NCBI GenBank assembly: GCA_963700745.1
Contig: CAVOYT010000012.1
Coordinates: 62,001-126,000, forward strand
Origin: UBA10649 sp963700745
Lineage (GTDB): Bacteria > Actinomycetota > Actinomycetes > S36-B12
Reading direction: 5' to 3'
Length of the DNA stretch: 64,000 bases
A program made the translations under genes and the position numbers. Position 1 is the first letter of the stretch. Each line of letters starts with the position of its first letter. The notes under the pieces are model-generated. The model worked only from the letters and a program-made list of their open reading frames with translations, did not search any database and had not been told where the DNA came from. Positions 26,519 through 35,707 of the stretch are shown in pieces.

Positions 26519-27292
26519 CTAGGACCTCCGGCCCTTGCCGTCGAAACCCTTCATCCGGTCGAGGACTGCCTCGGCCGTCGGGTCGACCATCGTGTCGACG
26601 ATCCGTCCGTCAGCCAGGAAGAGCACATGGTCCGCGTACGAGGCCGCCGTCGGGTCGTGAGTGACCATGACGATGGTCTGGCCGAAGTCATCCACGCTGC
26701 GCCGCAGGAAGGACAGGACCTCAGCGCCCGCGCGCGAGTCGAGGTTGCCGGTGGGCTCGTCGGCGAAGACGATCTGCGGACGACTGGCGAGCGCCCGCGC
26801 GGCCGCGACCCGCTGCTGCTGCCCGCCGGACAGCTGGTTCGGTCGGTTGGCGAGCCGGTCGCGCAGGCCGATGGTGTCGATGACGGTGTCCACCCACTCC
26901 TGGTCCACCGGACGGCCGGCGATGTCCATCGGCAGGGTGATGTTCTCCCCCGCCGACAGGGTCGGAACGAGGTTGAACGCCTGGAACACGAAGCCGACTG
27001 CATCGCGGCGCAGCCGGGTCAGATCGTTGTCCTTGAGCGTGGTCAGGTCGACGTCGCCGATGTAGACCTTGCCCGACGTGGCGGAGTCCAGACCGGCGCA
27101 CACGTGCATCAGCGTGGATTTGCCTGATCCCGACGGGCCCATGATCGCCGTGAACCGACCCCGGTCGAAGTCGACGGTCACCGAGTCCAGTGCGGTGACG
27201 GCGGTCTCGCCCTCCCCGTACACCTTGGTGAGTTCGACTGCTCGCGCCGCCGGCATTGTCGAGGATTGGGGCACTGCGGCGGCGGTGCTCAC
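26519..27292 (-). CDS. LolD/MacB-type ABC ATP-binding protein
   Basis: A 257-residue ATPase: Walker A GPSGSGKST (52-60), Q-loop VFQAFNLVPTLSAGENI, signature LSGGQQQRVAAARA, Walker B IVFADEPTGNLD and H-loop VTHDP. It belongs to the MacB/LolD/FtsE class that drives mechanotransmission rather than pore transport. GTG start with AGGAGA upstream. The permease gene begins three bases after the stop. Confidence 0.92.
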   Translation of the reverse strand: MSTAAAVPQSSTMPAARAVELTKVYGEGETAVTALDSVTVDFDRGRFTAIMGPSGSGKSTLMHVCAGLDSATSGKVYIGDVDLTTLKDNDLTRLRRDAVGFVFQAFNLVPTLSAGENITLPMDIAGRPVDQEWVDTVIDTIGLRDRLANRPNQLSGGQQQRVAAARALASRPQIVFADEPTGNLDSRAGAEVLSFLRRSVDDFGQTIVMVTHDPTAASYADHVLFLADGRIVDTMVDPTAEAVLDRMKGFDGKGRRS

Positions 27293-27358
27293 ACGGGTCT
27301 CCTAGGGCAGGCAGCGGCCCGACGGTGGTGCCGGGTCACGCCATTGTGTCGGACGGCG

Positions 27359-28171
27359 TCAGTCGGCGGCCACCGGCGGCAGCCCGTCGAAGAGCCTGCG
27401 GGCCTCGTCATCGGTCACATTCAGCGCCAACTCGCCGACCAGGAGCGACTGCAGCGACTCCGCGTCCTCGATCTCGAGCCGCTCACCGCCGTCACCGCGC
27501 AGGACCCAGTACTCGCGGTTCCGCAGGGACCGGACCTCATCGTCGAGGATGAGCGAGGCGACGAGATTGTTCACGAAGGTCGCCTCCGGATGCCGGTGCG
27601 AGTAGAAGTGCCCCACCTCGCAGTCGGATTGCCCGTACCTCACGCGGTCGAAGCGGTACAGGGAGTACCAGTCCTCCCCCTTGAGCACCTGCATGTGGAA
27701 CTCGCCTCGCCGTCCCTCCCGAACGCGGTAGAAGCCGTCGTCAGTGTCGGATGACTGCCTCGCGATGGCCACGGGTTGCGGCGGACCCATCGGCCCGAAA
27801 CCGACGTCCACGACCCAATCGACACCATCGAGCGAGACGACGCTCACGCGGTGGGTCAGCCCGGGGTGGGTGTCCTGGTTGTGGATGACGCGGGCGAGGT
27901 ACAGCTCGACGGAGTACCCGAGGTCCGAGAGCACCTCGTACATCAGGCCGTTCTGCTCGAAGCAGTAGCCGCCGCGGCGACGCACCACGATGCGGTCGTA
28001 CAGGGACGCCACGTCCAGCGGGAGCTCGTCTCCCAGTCGTGGCCCGATGCTGCTGAACGCGAACGTGGCGACGTGCCGCCGGACCAGCTCCCTGAGCAGG
28101 TCGATCGACGGCTCGGCGGCAGTCAGCCCCAGGCTGCCGAGGTAGCCGTCGGTCCACGGTGCGCGTCCCAT
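27359..28171 (-). CDS. Arylamine N-acetyltransferase
   Basis: A 270-residue NAT with the complete Cys-His-Asp triad: Cys70 (RGGYCFEQN), His107 (LTHRVSVV) and Asp122 (VDVGFG). These enzymes move acetyl (or other acyl) groups from CoA to arylamines or hydrazines, and also act in aromatic-compound or amide-forming pathways. It stands alone on the minus strand, so its substrate is not suggested by neighbours. It is divergent from the cupin/TetR operon. Confidence 0.92.
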   Translation of the reverse strand: MGRAPWTDGYLGSLGLTAAEPSIDLLRELVRRHVATFAFSSIGPRLGDELPLDVASLYDRIVVRRRGGYCFEQNGLMYEVLSDLGYSVELYLARVIHNQDTHPGLTHRVSVVSLDGVDWVVDVGFGPMGPPQPVAIARQSSDTDDGFYRVREGRRGEFHMQVLKGEDWYSLYRFDRVRYGQSDCEVGHFYSHRHPEATFVNNLVASLILDDEVRSLRNREYWVLRGDGGERLEIEDAESLQSLLVGELALNVTDDEARRLFDGLPPVAAD

Positions 28172-28287
28172 GTGTGCCTCCCAAACCGTTCTGGTGCCAG
28201 CCTTCGGCCGCGGCCGCCCGCTGGATTGCGACAGTACCGCGATGCGAAAGCCCTTGACGGCGGCCCAATGGTGAGTATCTTCGTGGT

Positions 28288-28307
28288 ATTAGACCGATCG
28301 GTCTAAT
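28288..28307. promoter_or_regulatory. TetR-family (NemR-like) operator, perfect palindrome
   Basis: ATTAGACCGATCGGTCTAAT is a perfect 20-bp palindrome, 25 bases before the cupin start codon. The core TAGACC-N4-GGTCTA matches what is known of the NemR box. Its ends could overlap a promoter -10 element. The TetR gene two positions downstream is the obvious regulator. Confidence 0.85.
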
Positions 28308-28332
28308 GCCACGACCCTCGGGAGGCCGGACC

Positions 28333-28719
28333 ATGCGCATCACCAAGAGCGACGTCGACGTACGAATGGAGATCCCCGGCGCGGTGATCCGGCAGCAGAC
28401 CGGATTCGGTGACGCCACCGGATTCGACAAGGTGAGCGGCGAGTACTTCAGCCTGTCCGCCGGCGTCGACACCACCCCCCTCTTCGAGGGTCTCGACGGC
28501 GACCTGTGCCAGTGCCCGCATTGGGGCTACGTGCTCCAGGGTCGGCTGACCACCACCGACGCCGGCGGTGCAGAGGAGACGGTCAGCACCAACGACCTGT
28601 TCTACTGGCCGCCGGGCCACAACGTTAAGGTCGAGGAGGACGCCGAGATCGTGATGTTCAGCCCTCAGCGCGAGCACAGCTTGGTGATCGACCACATGAT
28701 CGAGAAGGTGAATGGCTAG
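28333..28719 (+). CDS. Cupin-domain protein in TetR operon
   Basis: A 128-residue protein with a cupin-like barrel: HWGYVLQGRLTTTDAGG, then DLFYWPPGHNVKVEEDAEIVMFSP. Its metal-binding residues are only partly conserved. The start at 28333 has GGGAGG at seven bases. Its last bases overlap the TetR gene. The operator palindrome 25 bases upstream means expression should be controlled by that regulator. The substrate or ligand is unknown; a role in handling electrophiles is inferred from the NemR-like regulator. Confidence 0.8.
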   Translation: MRITKSDVDVRMEIPGAVIRQQTGFGDATGFDKVSGEYFSLSAGVDTTPLFEGLDGDLCQCPHWGYVLQGRLTTTDAGGAEETVSTNDLFYWPPGHNVKVEEDAEIVMFSPQREHSLVIDHMIEKVNG

Positions 28720-29305
28720 CGAGAACTCCACGCATGCGACCAAGCAGCGCCTGCTGGATATCGGGATGCCGTTGCTCCTCGAGCATGGGTATCACGGCCT
28801 GGGAACGCAGGCGCTGCTGGCCGCAGCCAACACCCCGAAGGGGTCCTTCTACCACCACTTCGCGGACAAGGAGGACTTCGCGCTCCAGGTCATCGACGAG
28901 TACATGCGGCAGGTGCACGCGGGGCTCGACCAGTGCCTGGACGACACCACCCGTCCGCCGCTGCTCCGGATCCGCGGGTTCTTCGAGCTGACCCAGCAGA
29001 GCTATGCCGGTGATGGCTACCTGGGCTGCCTGATGGGCAACCTCGGGCAGGAGTTGTCGGGCACCAGCGAGGTCTTCCGGGCGAAGATCGAATCGTGCTT
29101 CGCCTACATCGCGAACCGCATCGAGGGCTCCCTGGCGCAGGCGAAGGCTGACGGCGACATCTCCGCCGACGCCGACCCGGCCGCCATGGCCACCCTCCTG
29201 GTCGACTGCTGGGAGGGCGCCGCACTGCGCAGCAGGCTGCGCGGCAGTCCCGAGCCGCTGACGGCGATGCTCGACTTCTACTTCGGCCGGGCGATCGAGG
29301 CCTGA
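28712..29305 (+). CDS. TetR family regulator, NemR/AcuR-like
   Basis: A 197-residue repressor with an N-terminal HTH (GLGTQALLAAANTPKGSFYHHF) and a ligand domain containing GYLGCLMGNLGQELS. This segment is the hallmark of NemR/AcuR-type proteins; Cys106 falls at the position of the redox-active Cys106 of E. coli NemR, which senses reactive chlorine and electrophiles. It overlaps the cupin gene by eight bases and should bind the palindrome at the operon promoter, so autoregulation is likely. The sensing chemistry is inferred. Confidence 0.88.
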   Translation: MASENSTHATKQRLLDIGMPLLLEHGYHGLGTQALLAAANTPKGSFYHHFADKEDFALQVIDEYMRQVHAGLDQCLDDTTRPPLLRIRGFFELTQQSYAGDGYLGCLMGNLGQELSGTSEVFRAKIESCFAYIANRIEGSLAQAKADGDISADADPAAMATLLVDCWEGAALRSRLRGSPEPLTAMLDFYFGRAIEA

Positions 29306-29354
29306 CCCCCTCGTCCGCAACGGAACGAGAGCGCCCCTCCGGGCCAGCCGCCTG

Positions 29355-30769
29355 CTACTTCTTGATCTTCACGCTCTTCGAGGTCACCGGAGCGCCGGCC
29401 CCGTACTTGCTCTTCGCCTGGACCGCGAACGTGTACTTGCTGCCTCCGGTCAGGCCCTTGACCGTGCACTTGGTTCCCGTGGTCGCGCAGGTCTTGCCCC
29501 CGGGCAGTGCGGTTACGACGTAGCCCTTCACGCCGGACGACGTCGACGCCTTCCACGACACCTTTGCCTGCTTCGACGTCGTGGAGCTCACCGACAGCTT
29601 CGTCGGCGGCTTGGGCAGGGCCTTGGGGTTCGTGTCCACCACGGACACCGTGCCGTCGCCCGAGTTCGACACCAGCATGGTCGTGCCGGCGGGAGTCAAC
29701 GCGACTCCGAGCGGCTTCTTGCCGACCTGGTAGTACGCCCGAACGGCCCGGGTGTTCGTGTCGATCACGGAGACCGTCGACCCGCCGTAGTTCGGGACAT
29801 AGATGCTCCCACCCGACGGGTCGAGGACGGGGTAGCCGGGATTGGCGCCGACCGGGATAGTCGAGACGACCTTGGCCGGCGAGGCCTCGACATCAATGAC
29901 CGACACGGAATCCGAGCCCGCGTTCGACACATAGACCTGCGTGCCGTCGATGTTCACCGTCGGCGTTCCGGGCTGCTTCTGCACAGCGATGGTCTGGTAG
30001 ACGCGTCCCGTCCGGCTGCGACATCACCGTGACCGTCCCGGAACTCGGACTGGACGCGTACAGCCCAGAACTGATCACGCCGAGGAAGGGCGACACCGCG
30101 GCGCCGCTGACGGTTCCCGCCAGCACGACGGTGCCCGTGACCGAGTTGCTGACCGTGTCGATGACGGAGATCGTCCCGACTGGGGTGTTCGCCACGAACA
30201 GGACCGAGCCGTACGGCGCGTACTGGTTCCCGCTGCCACTCACGCCGGTCGTCGGTCCCGCTCCTGCGGCAATCGTGGCGAACACCGTGCTGCTGGCGAT
30301 GTCGACGACGGAGACGTCGTTGCTGCCGACGTTGGAGATGTAGAGGCGGCCGCCGACGATGGCCGGGGTGCCCGGGCCGATGCCCACCGGGACGACCGCC
30401 GTCACCGCGTTGCTTGCGGTGTCGATGACCCGAAGCGGTGTTGTCGCCCTGGCACGACACGAAGACCTTCGTCCCGTCGTGACTCATCGCCGGGGGCTGC
30501 GGGCTCACGCCCACCGGGATGCTCGTGATGAGCGTGCGTGACGCGATGTTGATCACGTTCACGGCATTGGTGCCGGGGTTCGCCACATAGGCTCGCGCGC
30601 CATCTGGCGTGATCGCCATGCCGGTCGGTTGTCCGCCGACCTTCACGTTCGTGACGGTGGCGGTGGATGCCCCGGACGCGGCGGCGGGGCCGGGCACCCC
30701 GCCTACCAGCAGACCGGTGGCGGCGATGACGACGACGGGCATGACGGCACGACGGATCGAGATGCTCAT
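29355..30769 (-). CDS. Secreted YncE-like beta-propeller with Fn3 domain (two frameshifts)
   Basis: The ATG at 30769 opens a signal peptide (RRAVMPVVVIAATGLLVGG) and YncE-type propeller repeats (VKVGGQPTGMAITPDGARAY; RTLITSIPVGVSPQP). Further repeats lie in two other frames, joined by shifts near 30430 (QGDNT to LRVIDTASNAV) and 30005 (PDGT to VYQTIAVQKQPG). The C-terminus is a fibronectin type III domain (PTKLSVSSTTSKQAKVSWKA). Repaired length is about 470 residues. Such secreted propellers are probably binding or surface proteins; ligand unknown. Confidence 0.75.
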
Positions 30770-30868
30770 GCCAAGACAGTAGGGGAATCGAGCACGCGTG
30801 GGGTGGAGGCCTGCGCGCACCCCGGCGGACGGCGTAGCGTCGAGGCAACCGACCAGGAGGTTCACCGC

Positions 30869-31204
30869 ATGCAGTTCGACGAGTTCATCAGCCGGGCCCA
30901 GGACGCCATCACCGTCCGCAAGGTCTACGGGGAGCCCTACGAGCAGGACGGCCTCACGTTCATCCCGGCCGCCCGAGTCATGGGAGGCAGTGGCGGTGGC
31001 ACCGGGCAGGACGAGAACGGCCAGCAGGGCGAGGGCGGCGGTTTCGGGCTGAACGCTCGACCGGCCGGCGCGTATGTGATCCGCGACGGCCAGGTCTCGT
31101 GGCGTCCGGCGGTCGACCCGAACACCGTGATCGTCTCCGCGGCGGCCGTGGTCATCACGGCCATCGTGATGCGCGCATTGACGCACCTGCGACGATCGGC
31201 CTAG
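30869..31204 (+). CDS. GerW/YtfJ family protein
   Basis: A 111-residue protein matching the GerW/YtfJ family: TVRKVYGEPYEQDGLTFIPA, a glycine-rich loop (GGSGGGTG), then GGGFGLNARPAGAYVIRDG, followed here by a C-terminal hydrophobic helix. YtfJ is known from Bacillus spore germination, but the family is widespread in non-sporulating actinobacteria with unknown role. AGGAGG precedes the start at eight bases. It is convergent with the alpha/beta hydrolase. Confidence 0.85.
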   Translation: MQFDEFISRAQDAITVRKVYGEPYEQDGLTFIPAARVMGGSGGGTGQDENGQQGEGGGFGLNARPAGAYVIRDGQVSWRPAVDPNTVIVSAAAVVITAIVMRALTHLRRSA

Positions 31205-31228
31205 CGGCGACCGCGCCCCCACGCAGGC

Positions 31229-32089
31229 TCAGGATGCAGCCACGGCGCCGATGAACTGCTGCCATCGCTCGGCGTCGATGAACCCGTAGTGCCCTGCGCC
31301 CTTCCAGACATGCGCCGTGGAATTCGGGAGCTGCTCGGCCACCAAGGCGGGCATGGCCGGTTCGAGGACATCGTCGGCGTCCCCGTAGAAGACGTCGAAG
31401 TGCTGCTGCACGTCCTGGATGTCGAAGCCCCAGTCCCAGAGCGCGAGGGTCATCTCGTACAGCCCCTCCTCGTCCTGCGCGATGCCGGCGCTGAAGTTGT
31501 CCATGAACATGGATCGTTGCTCGGGGCTGGCCAGGAAGGTTCCGGCGTCCGATGGGTCGCCCTTGACGACCTCCTCCAGGTAGGCGTCCATGTCCTTGTG
31601 GGCCTTCTTCACGTCCGATGTGAAGGCCCACCTCAGCACGTGGTGGAAGCGGTGGAGCTTGACGATCAGCTTGAGATCCTTCATGGCCAGCATCGTGCTG
31701 AAGCCGTCCTTGTCGAATGGGCCGACCGGGGAGGCAAGCACTCCTCGCGTGACGCGATCGGGCATCCGGATGGCGATGCTCAGCGCGTGCGGACCTCCGC
31801 CAGAGTGACCGGCGACGGCGAACTCGGTCACGTCCAGATGGTCGGCCAGCTCCTCCATGTCGGAGCCCCAGTCCGCCATCGTGCGGTTCGGCTTGGGGCT
31901 TGAGCCGCCGACGCCGGGCTGATCCGCGACGATCATCCGGACACCGAGAGCTGCCGTCAGTGCCTCATCCGGGTTGCGGATGAGTCGCGAGTCCGAGAAG
32001 CCATGGCTGAAGATCACGGGTGTGCCGTCGGGATCGCCGTAGACGTCGTAGGCCAGGGTCCTGCCGTCGGAAAGCGTGAGAGTCTCCAT
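31229..32089 (-). CDS. Alpha/beta hydrolase
   Basis: A 286-residue alpha/beta-hydrolase. The nucleophile elbow is AGHSGGGPHAL, the oxyanion region VIFSHGFSDSR, and the catalytic His is in GAGHYGF, with an Asp in GDADDVL. Substrate unknown; the profile fits esterases or haloalkane-dehalogenase-like lipases. The start at 32089 follows AAGGGA; ten more codons upstream are possible. Confidence 0.85.
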   Translation of the reverse strand: METLTLSDGRTLAYDVYGDPDGTPVIFSHGFSDSRLIRNPDEALTAALGVRMIVADQPGVGGSSPKPNRTMADWGSDMEELADHLDVTEFAVAGHSGGGPHALSIAIRMPDRVTRGVLASPVGPFDKDGFSTMLAMKDLKLIVKLHRFHHVLRWAFTSDVKKAHKDMDAYLEEVVKGDPSDAGTFLASPEQRSMFMDNFSAGIAQDEEGLYEMTLALWDWGFDIQDVQQHFDVFYGDADDVLEPAMPALVAEQLPNSTAHVWKGAGHYGFIDAERWQQFIGAVAAS

Positions 32090-32231
32090 GCGGGTCCCTT
32101 CTCGGCTCGTCTCCTCCACGTCACGGTACCTGCGGATCCGCCTCGGAGATAGGGGGTCGGTGGCAGGTACTGGACGAGGTACCGGCGATCAGCCGTCACC
32201 GCGCGGAGCTCGACATGATGGGATAGCGCCC

Positions 32232-33422
32232 ATGACTGACGAGGCGGCATCCACCCCCGGACCGTCGACCGCAGCGACCCCCGGTCGCAAACCGGTCGTG
32301 CTTCTCGTCGGAGCCCTGCTCGGCCTCGTCCTGGGCTACGTCGTCCTCATCCTGGTCCAGGGCGGCATCGCGCTGATCTGGACGACGGTCCCCGACGAGA
32401 TGGGCGGGACCCCTGCCTGGTACGTCATCGCGGTGCCGCTGGCCGCGGGCGTCCTCGTCTTCGCGATCCGGCGATTCCTCGGCGATCACGGACACTCCCC
32501 GCTCGGCGGCATCACCGTCAGTCCGCTAACCCCACGCGGCTACCTGGACGCGATCCTGGCCATCGCCGCCTCACTGCTCGGCGGCATCGTCCTCGGCCCC
32601 GAGGTCGCCATGGTGTCCACCGGCGCGGTGATCGGCGGACTCGTCGCGAAGGCGACCGGGGCGGATGCCAAGCGCGTGGTGGCCGCGAGCGCCGCCGGTT
32701 CCCTGCTCGCCCTGTTCGTCAAGCCGATCCTCAGCGGGTCGCTCTCCCTCGGCGGCACGTCCGATCTCGTCGTCGCCGACATCGCCTGGGCCGTGCCGAC
32801 TGCGCTGCTGACCGCGCTCGTCGTGGCCGTCGGTCCGTGGGGGCGCGCTGGCTGATCTTCCGCGCCACCGGTCCTTCGCCACGCCTGTGGGCCCTGGTCG
32901 GTGGCGCCCTCGTCGTGTCCGCGTCGGCCTTGCTCCTGCAGGCGTGGACCGGATGCACCCGTCACGTTCGTCGTGACGTCCGGCGAGGGCTACATCTCCC
33001 AGCTGTCCCAGGAGACGGTGGCCTCCACCGTCCTGGCCGTCCTCCTGCTCAAGTCCGTCGCCTACGCGGCGTCCATGGGGGCGGGCTTCCGGGGCGGCCC
33101 GTTCTTCCCGGTGATGTTCGTCGGGGCCGCGGCCGGACTCTTCGTGTCCCTCGTCCTGCCGTCGGGACCCTCCGCGACGGCGGCGATCGTCGTCGGGATC
33201 GTGGCCTCGGTGATCGGCACCGCTCAGATGAAGTGGCCGATCGCCCTGATCCTCGGGGCCGTCATCGGCTACGTCTTCGGCGGCTGGGCACTCGTGCCCG
33301 CCGCGCGTGGTGGGCGCCGCGGCCGCGCCGCCTCGTGCCGACGGTTCGGCGACCGCTTGACGCTCACCCCCGCCGCCTCGTCACTGTGGCGGGTTCCGAC
33401 CCCCGGAAGTCACCACAGGTGA
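32232..33422 (+). CDS. ClC-family chloride channel/antiporter (two frameshifts)
   Basis: The three frames together give a ClC membrane core with about ten helices. The anion-selectivity region appears as LGPEVAMVSTG, which includes the gating-Glu position, and GAGFRGGPFFPVMFVG (the GxFxP region). Shifts lie near 32845 (after VAVGPWGR, continuing WLIFRATGPSPRLW) and near 32955 (WTG to DAPVTFVVTSGEG). The true C-terminus may be at 33360 in another frame (a third shift near 33300), so the listed end is uncertain. ClC proteins move chloride or fluoride, alone or in exchange for H+. Confidence 0.75.
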
Positions 33423-33430
33423 CGAGCAGG

Positions 33431-34703
33431 TCAGTCGGCGGCGAGATCCCACGTGACGCCGTCCGGGGTGTCGCGCACCTCGATGCCCGCGGCGGCCAGA
33501 GCCGTCGCGGATGGCGTCGCTGGTCGCGTAGTCCTTCGCCTCGCGCACCCGCCGACGCGCGTCGATGGCCACGTCGACCACCGGTGCGAGGATGCCGCGC
33601 GGATCACGCAGGCCGAGAACGGCCGAACCCGCCAGCTCCACCATCATCGACCGCAATGCCTGTCGCGCCACGTCGATGTCGTCGCTCTGCAGGGTGTCGT
33701 TCGCCCATGCGTGGATGGCGTCCTCGAGGTCAAGACAGGCGGCCAAGGCCCCGTCGGCGTCCGCGTCGGCGAGGCAGGCGTCGAAGCGGGCCTTCAGGTC
33801 GGCCGCCGTGGCGCCGCAGCGAGGTGGCCGACCTCCCCGGCCGAGTCGTCCGCCTCCGACTCAACGCCGTCAGCGGCCGGAACGAGGGCGGCCGCGATGC
33901 TCTCGCCGCTGTCTCCGGCGAGGACGCCGGCGAGATCCGCGAGGGCGATCGACTCGCCGGCCGGCACGACCTGGCTGACTCCCTGCACCCGCAGGGTCAG
34001 TCCGCCGGCACCGTGCACCGTGGCCGTGCGCTCGACGACGTCGACGACGACCGCGGTGTGCTCATCGACACCGATGACCCCGACCCCCGCCGGCAGCATC
34101 GCCTCCATGGCCTCCAGTCGCTGCTCTCCCAGATAGCAGAAGCGGGTGTCGTGGCGGCCGCCCTCGCGGTTGTCGTAGTGCGGGATCACGGCAGCCTCGA
34201 TCCCCGCGAGTGCGCCGAGCAGATCGAGACCGGGAACCCACCGGGGCTCCTCGCCGACCTTGTAGATCTCGTAGACCGGAACCGAGAACGCTGCCGACCG
34301 TGACCGCAGCAGCGCTCCCCAGCACGATCGTGCCGCCGCGGCCGACCACGTCGACGAGGGCCCGCGGCACCGGGGTGTCCTGCCACTGGCCAAGGGCATA
34401 GGTCGGGCTGCCGGGCCCCGCGAAGACGTAGGAGGACCGCTGCAGAAGGGACAGGGTGCGCTCGCGGTCGGCGACCGGCTCGTCACGACGGCGCCAGCGG
34501 GCCACCTCGAGCGGCGTCCCGACCGAGTCGGCGAAGTACTCCTGCACCTTCTCGGTGAGGTCGTCGGCGTTGGCCTGGAACCCGAACGGCGTGTCGAGCA
34601 TCGCCCGACTGCCCGCACCCGACTGCTCGATGAGGCCCCGGTGGACCTTGACCATGGTGGGAGCGGTCTCGCCTGATCCCATGATGACGATGCGTCCGCT
34701 CAT
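33431..34703 (-). CDS. Peptidase S51-like domain fused to CysS-type DALR domain (three frameshifts)
   Basis: The N-terminal part (RIVIMGSGETAPTMVKVHRG, then FAGPGSPTYALGQW, then TIVLGSAAAVT) resembles peptidase-S51/type 1 glutamine-amidotransferase-like proteins, with a Ser in GSAA at the nucleophile elbow. It continues, after a shift near 34300, as VPVYEIYKVGEEPRWVPGLD. The C-terminus, after shifts near 33830 and 33510, reads AADLKARFDACLADADADGA to REAKDYATSDAIRDALAAAG and ends DTPDGVTWDLAAD. That is the anticodon-binding DALR end of cysteinyl-tRNA synthetase, without the catalytic domain. Length about 424. It follows cysteine synthase by about 46 bases. Confidence 0.72.
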
Positions 34704-34749
34704 CCGGCCAGCCTGCCATGCCACCGGTCCGGCGCCCGTTCGCCCACCG

Positions 34750-35697
34750 TCAGTCGCCGTAGAGCTCGGTGGACAGGTACCGCAGCCCGGAGTCGCACAG
34801 GATGGTGACGACGGTGGCGTCGGGTCCGAGCCGCTCCGCCTGCCGCAGTGCCGCGACCACGTTGGCGCCGGACGATGTCCCGGCGAACAGGCCCTCGTCC
34901 TTCGCGAGCCGCCGGGCCATCTGCATGGCGTCGTCCGAGGTGACCTGCGCGATCTCGTCCACCTGATCGGGCTCCCACAGCGGCGGGACGAATCCGATGC
35001 CCGTGCCCTCGATCCGGTGCGACCCGGTGGGCCCCCCGGAGAGCACGGCCGACTCGGCAGGCTCCACGGCCGTCAGGTGCACGTCCGGGTTGCGTTCCCG
35101 CAGGATCCGCCCGACACCGTGGATCGAGTGAGCCGTGCCGACGACCTGGACGAAGGCGTCGACCGCTCCCCCGGTCTGCTCCCAGATCTCCTCGCCGAGG
35201 GCGTAGTACCCCGGAATGGCATCGTGGTTGTTCAGCTGGTCGCACGCCCAGTGCCCCGGCAGTGCGGAGACCTCACCCGCCCGCTCGATGACGGCCCGGA
35301 TGAGCGTCTCGTTGATGCGACCCCGGTCGCTGGGCACCTCCTCCACGAGGGCGCCGTAGGCCCGCATCGTGCGCAGCTTCTCCTCGGCGAAGGCGTCCGA
35401 CGACACGATGTGGATGGGGTAGCCCAAGGCCGCGCAGACGAAGGCGAGCGAGATCCCGGTCGAGCCCGCCGTGTACTCGACGACAGTGTCGCCCGGCGCT
35501 AGCGCTCCCGACTCGATGGCCCCGGAAATCGCCGACCAGGCCATCCGGTCCTTCATGCTGCCCGTCGGGTTCGCCCACTCGAGCTTGACGAACACCCGGG
35601 CGGACCCGTCCGGCACCAGACGAACGAGTTCCACGAGCGGGGTGTTGCCGATCGCGCTCAGGACGCCACGGTCGACAGTCCGCCCGTCGGAAAGCAT
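34750..35697 (-). CDS. PLP-dependent cysteine synthase family protein
   Basis: A 315-residue fold-type II PLP enzyme of the CysK/CysM/CBS family. The PLP lysine is in NPTGSMKDRMA, and the phosphate/substrate loop is EYTAGSTGISLAF. AGTSSGANVVAAL near the C-terminus is the phosphate-binding loop. It should make cysteine from O-acetylserine, O-phosphoserine or a related donor, though cystathionine synthesis cannot be excluded. It lies between the Na/Pi cotransporter gene (10 bases upstream) and the S51/DALR fusion, all on one strand. Confidence 0.9.
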   Translation of the reverse strand: MLSDGRTVDRGVLSAIGNTPLVELVRLVPDGSARVFVKLEWANPTGSMKDRMAWSAISGAIESGALAPGDTVVEYTAGSTGISLAFVCAALGYPIHIVSSDAFAEEKLRTMRAYGALVEEVPSDRGRINETLIRAVIERAGEVSALPGHWACDQLNNHDAIPGYYALGEEIWEQTGGAVDAFVQVVGTAHSIHGVGRILRERNPDVHLTAVEPAESAVLSGGPTGSHRIEGTGIGFVPPLWEPDQVDEIAQVTSDDAMQMARRLAKDEGLFAGTSSGANVVAALRQAERLGPDATVVTILCDSGLRYLSTELYGD

Positions 35698-35707
35698 GTG
35701 AGCGACG

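Noticed and set aside
33431..33746. A remnant of a full cysteinyl-tRNA synthetase gene
   Set aside because: No KMSKS or HIGH-type catalytic region precedes it; the upstream sequence is a conserved S51-like domain in the same gene, so a fusion is the better reading.
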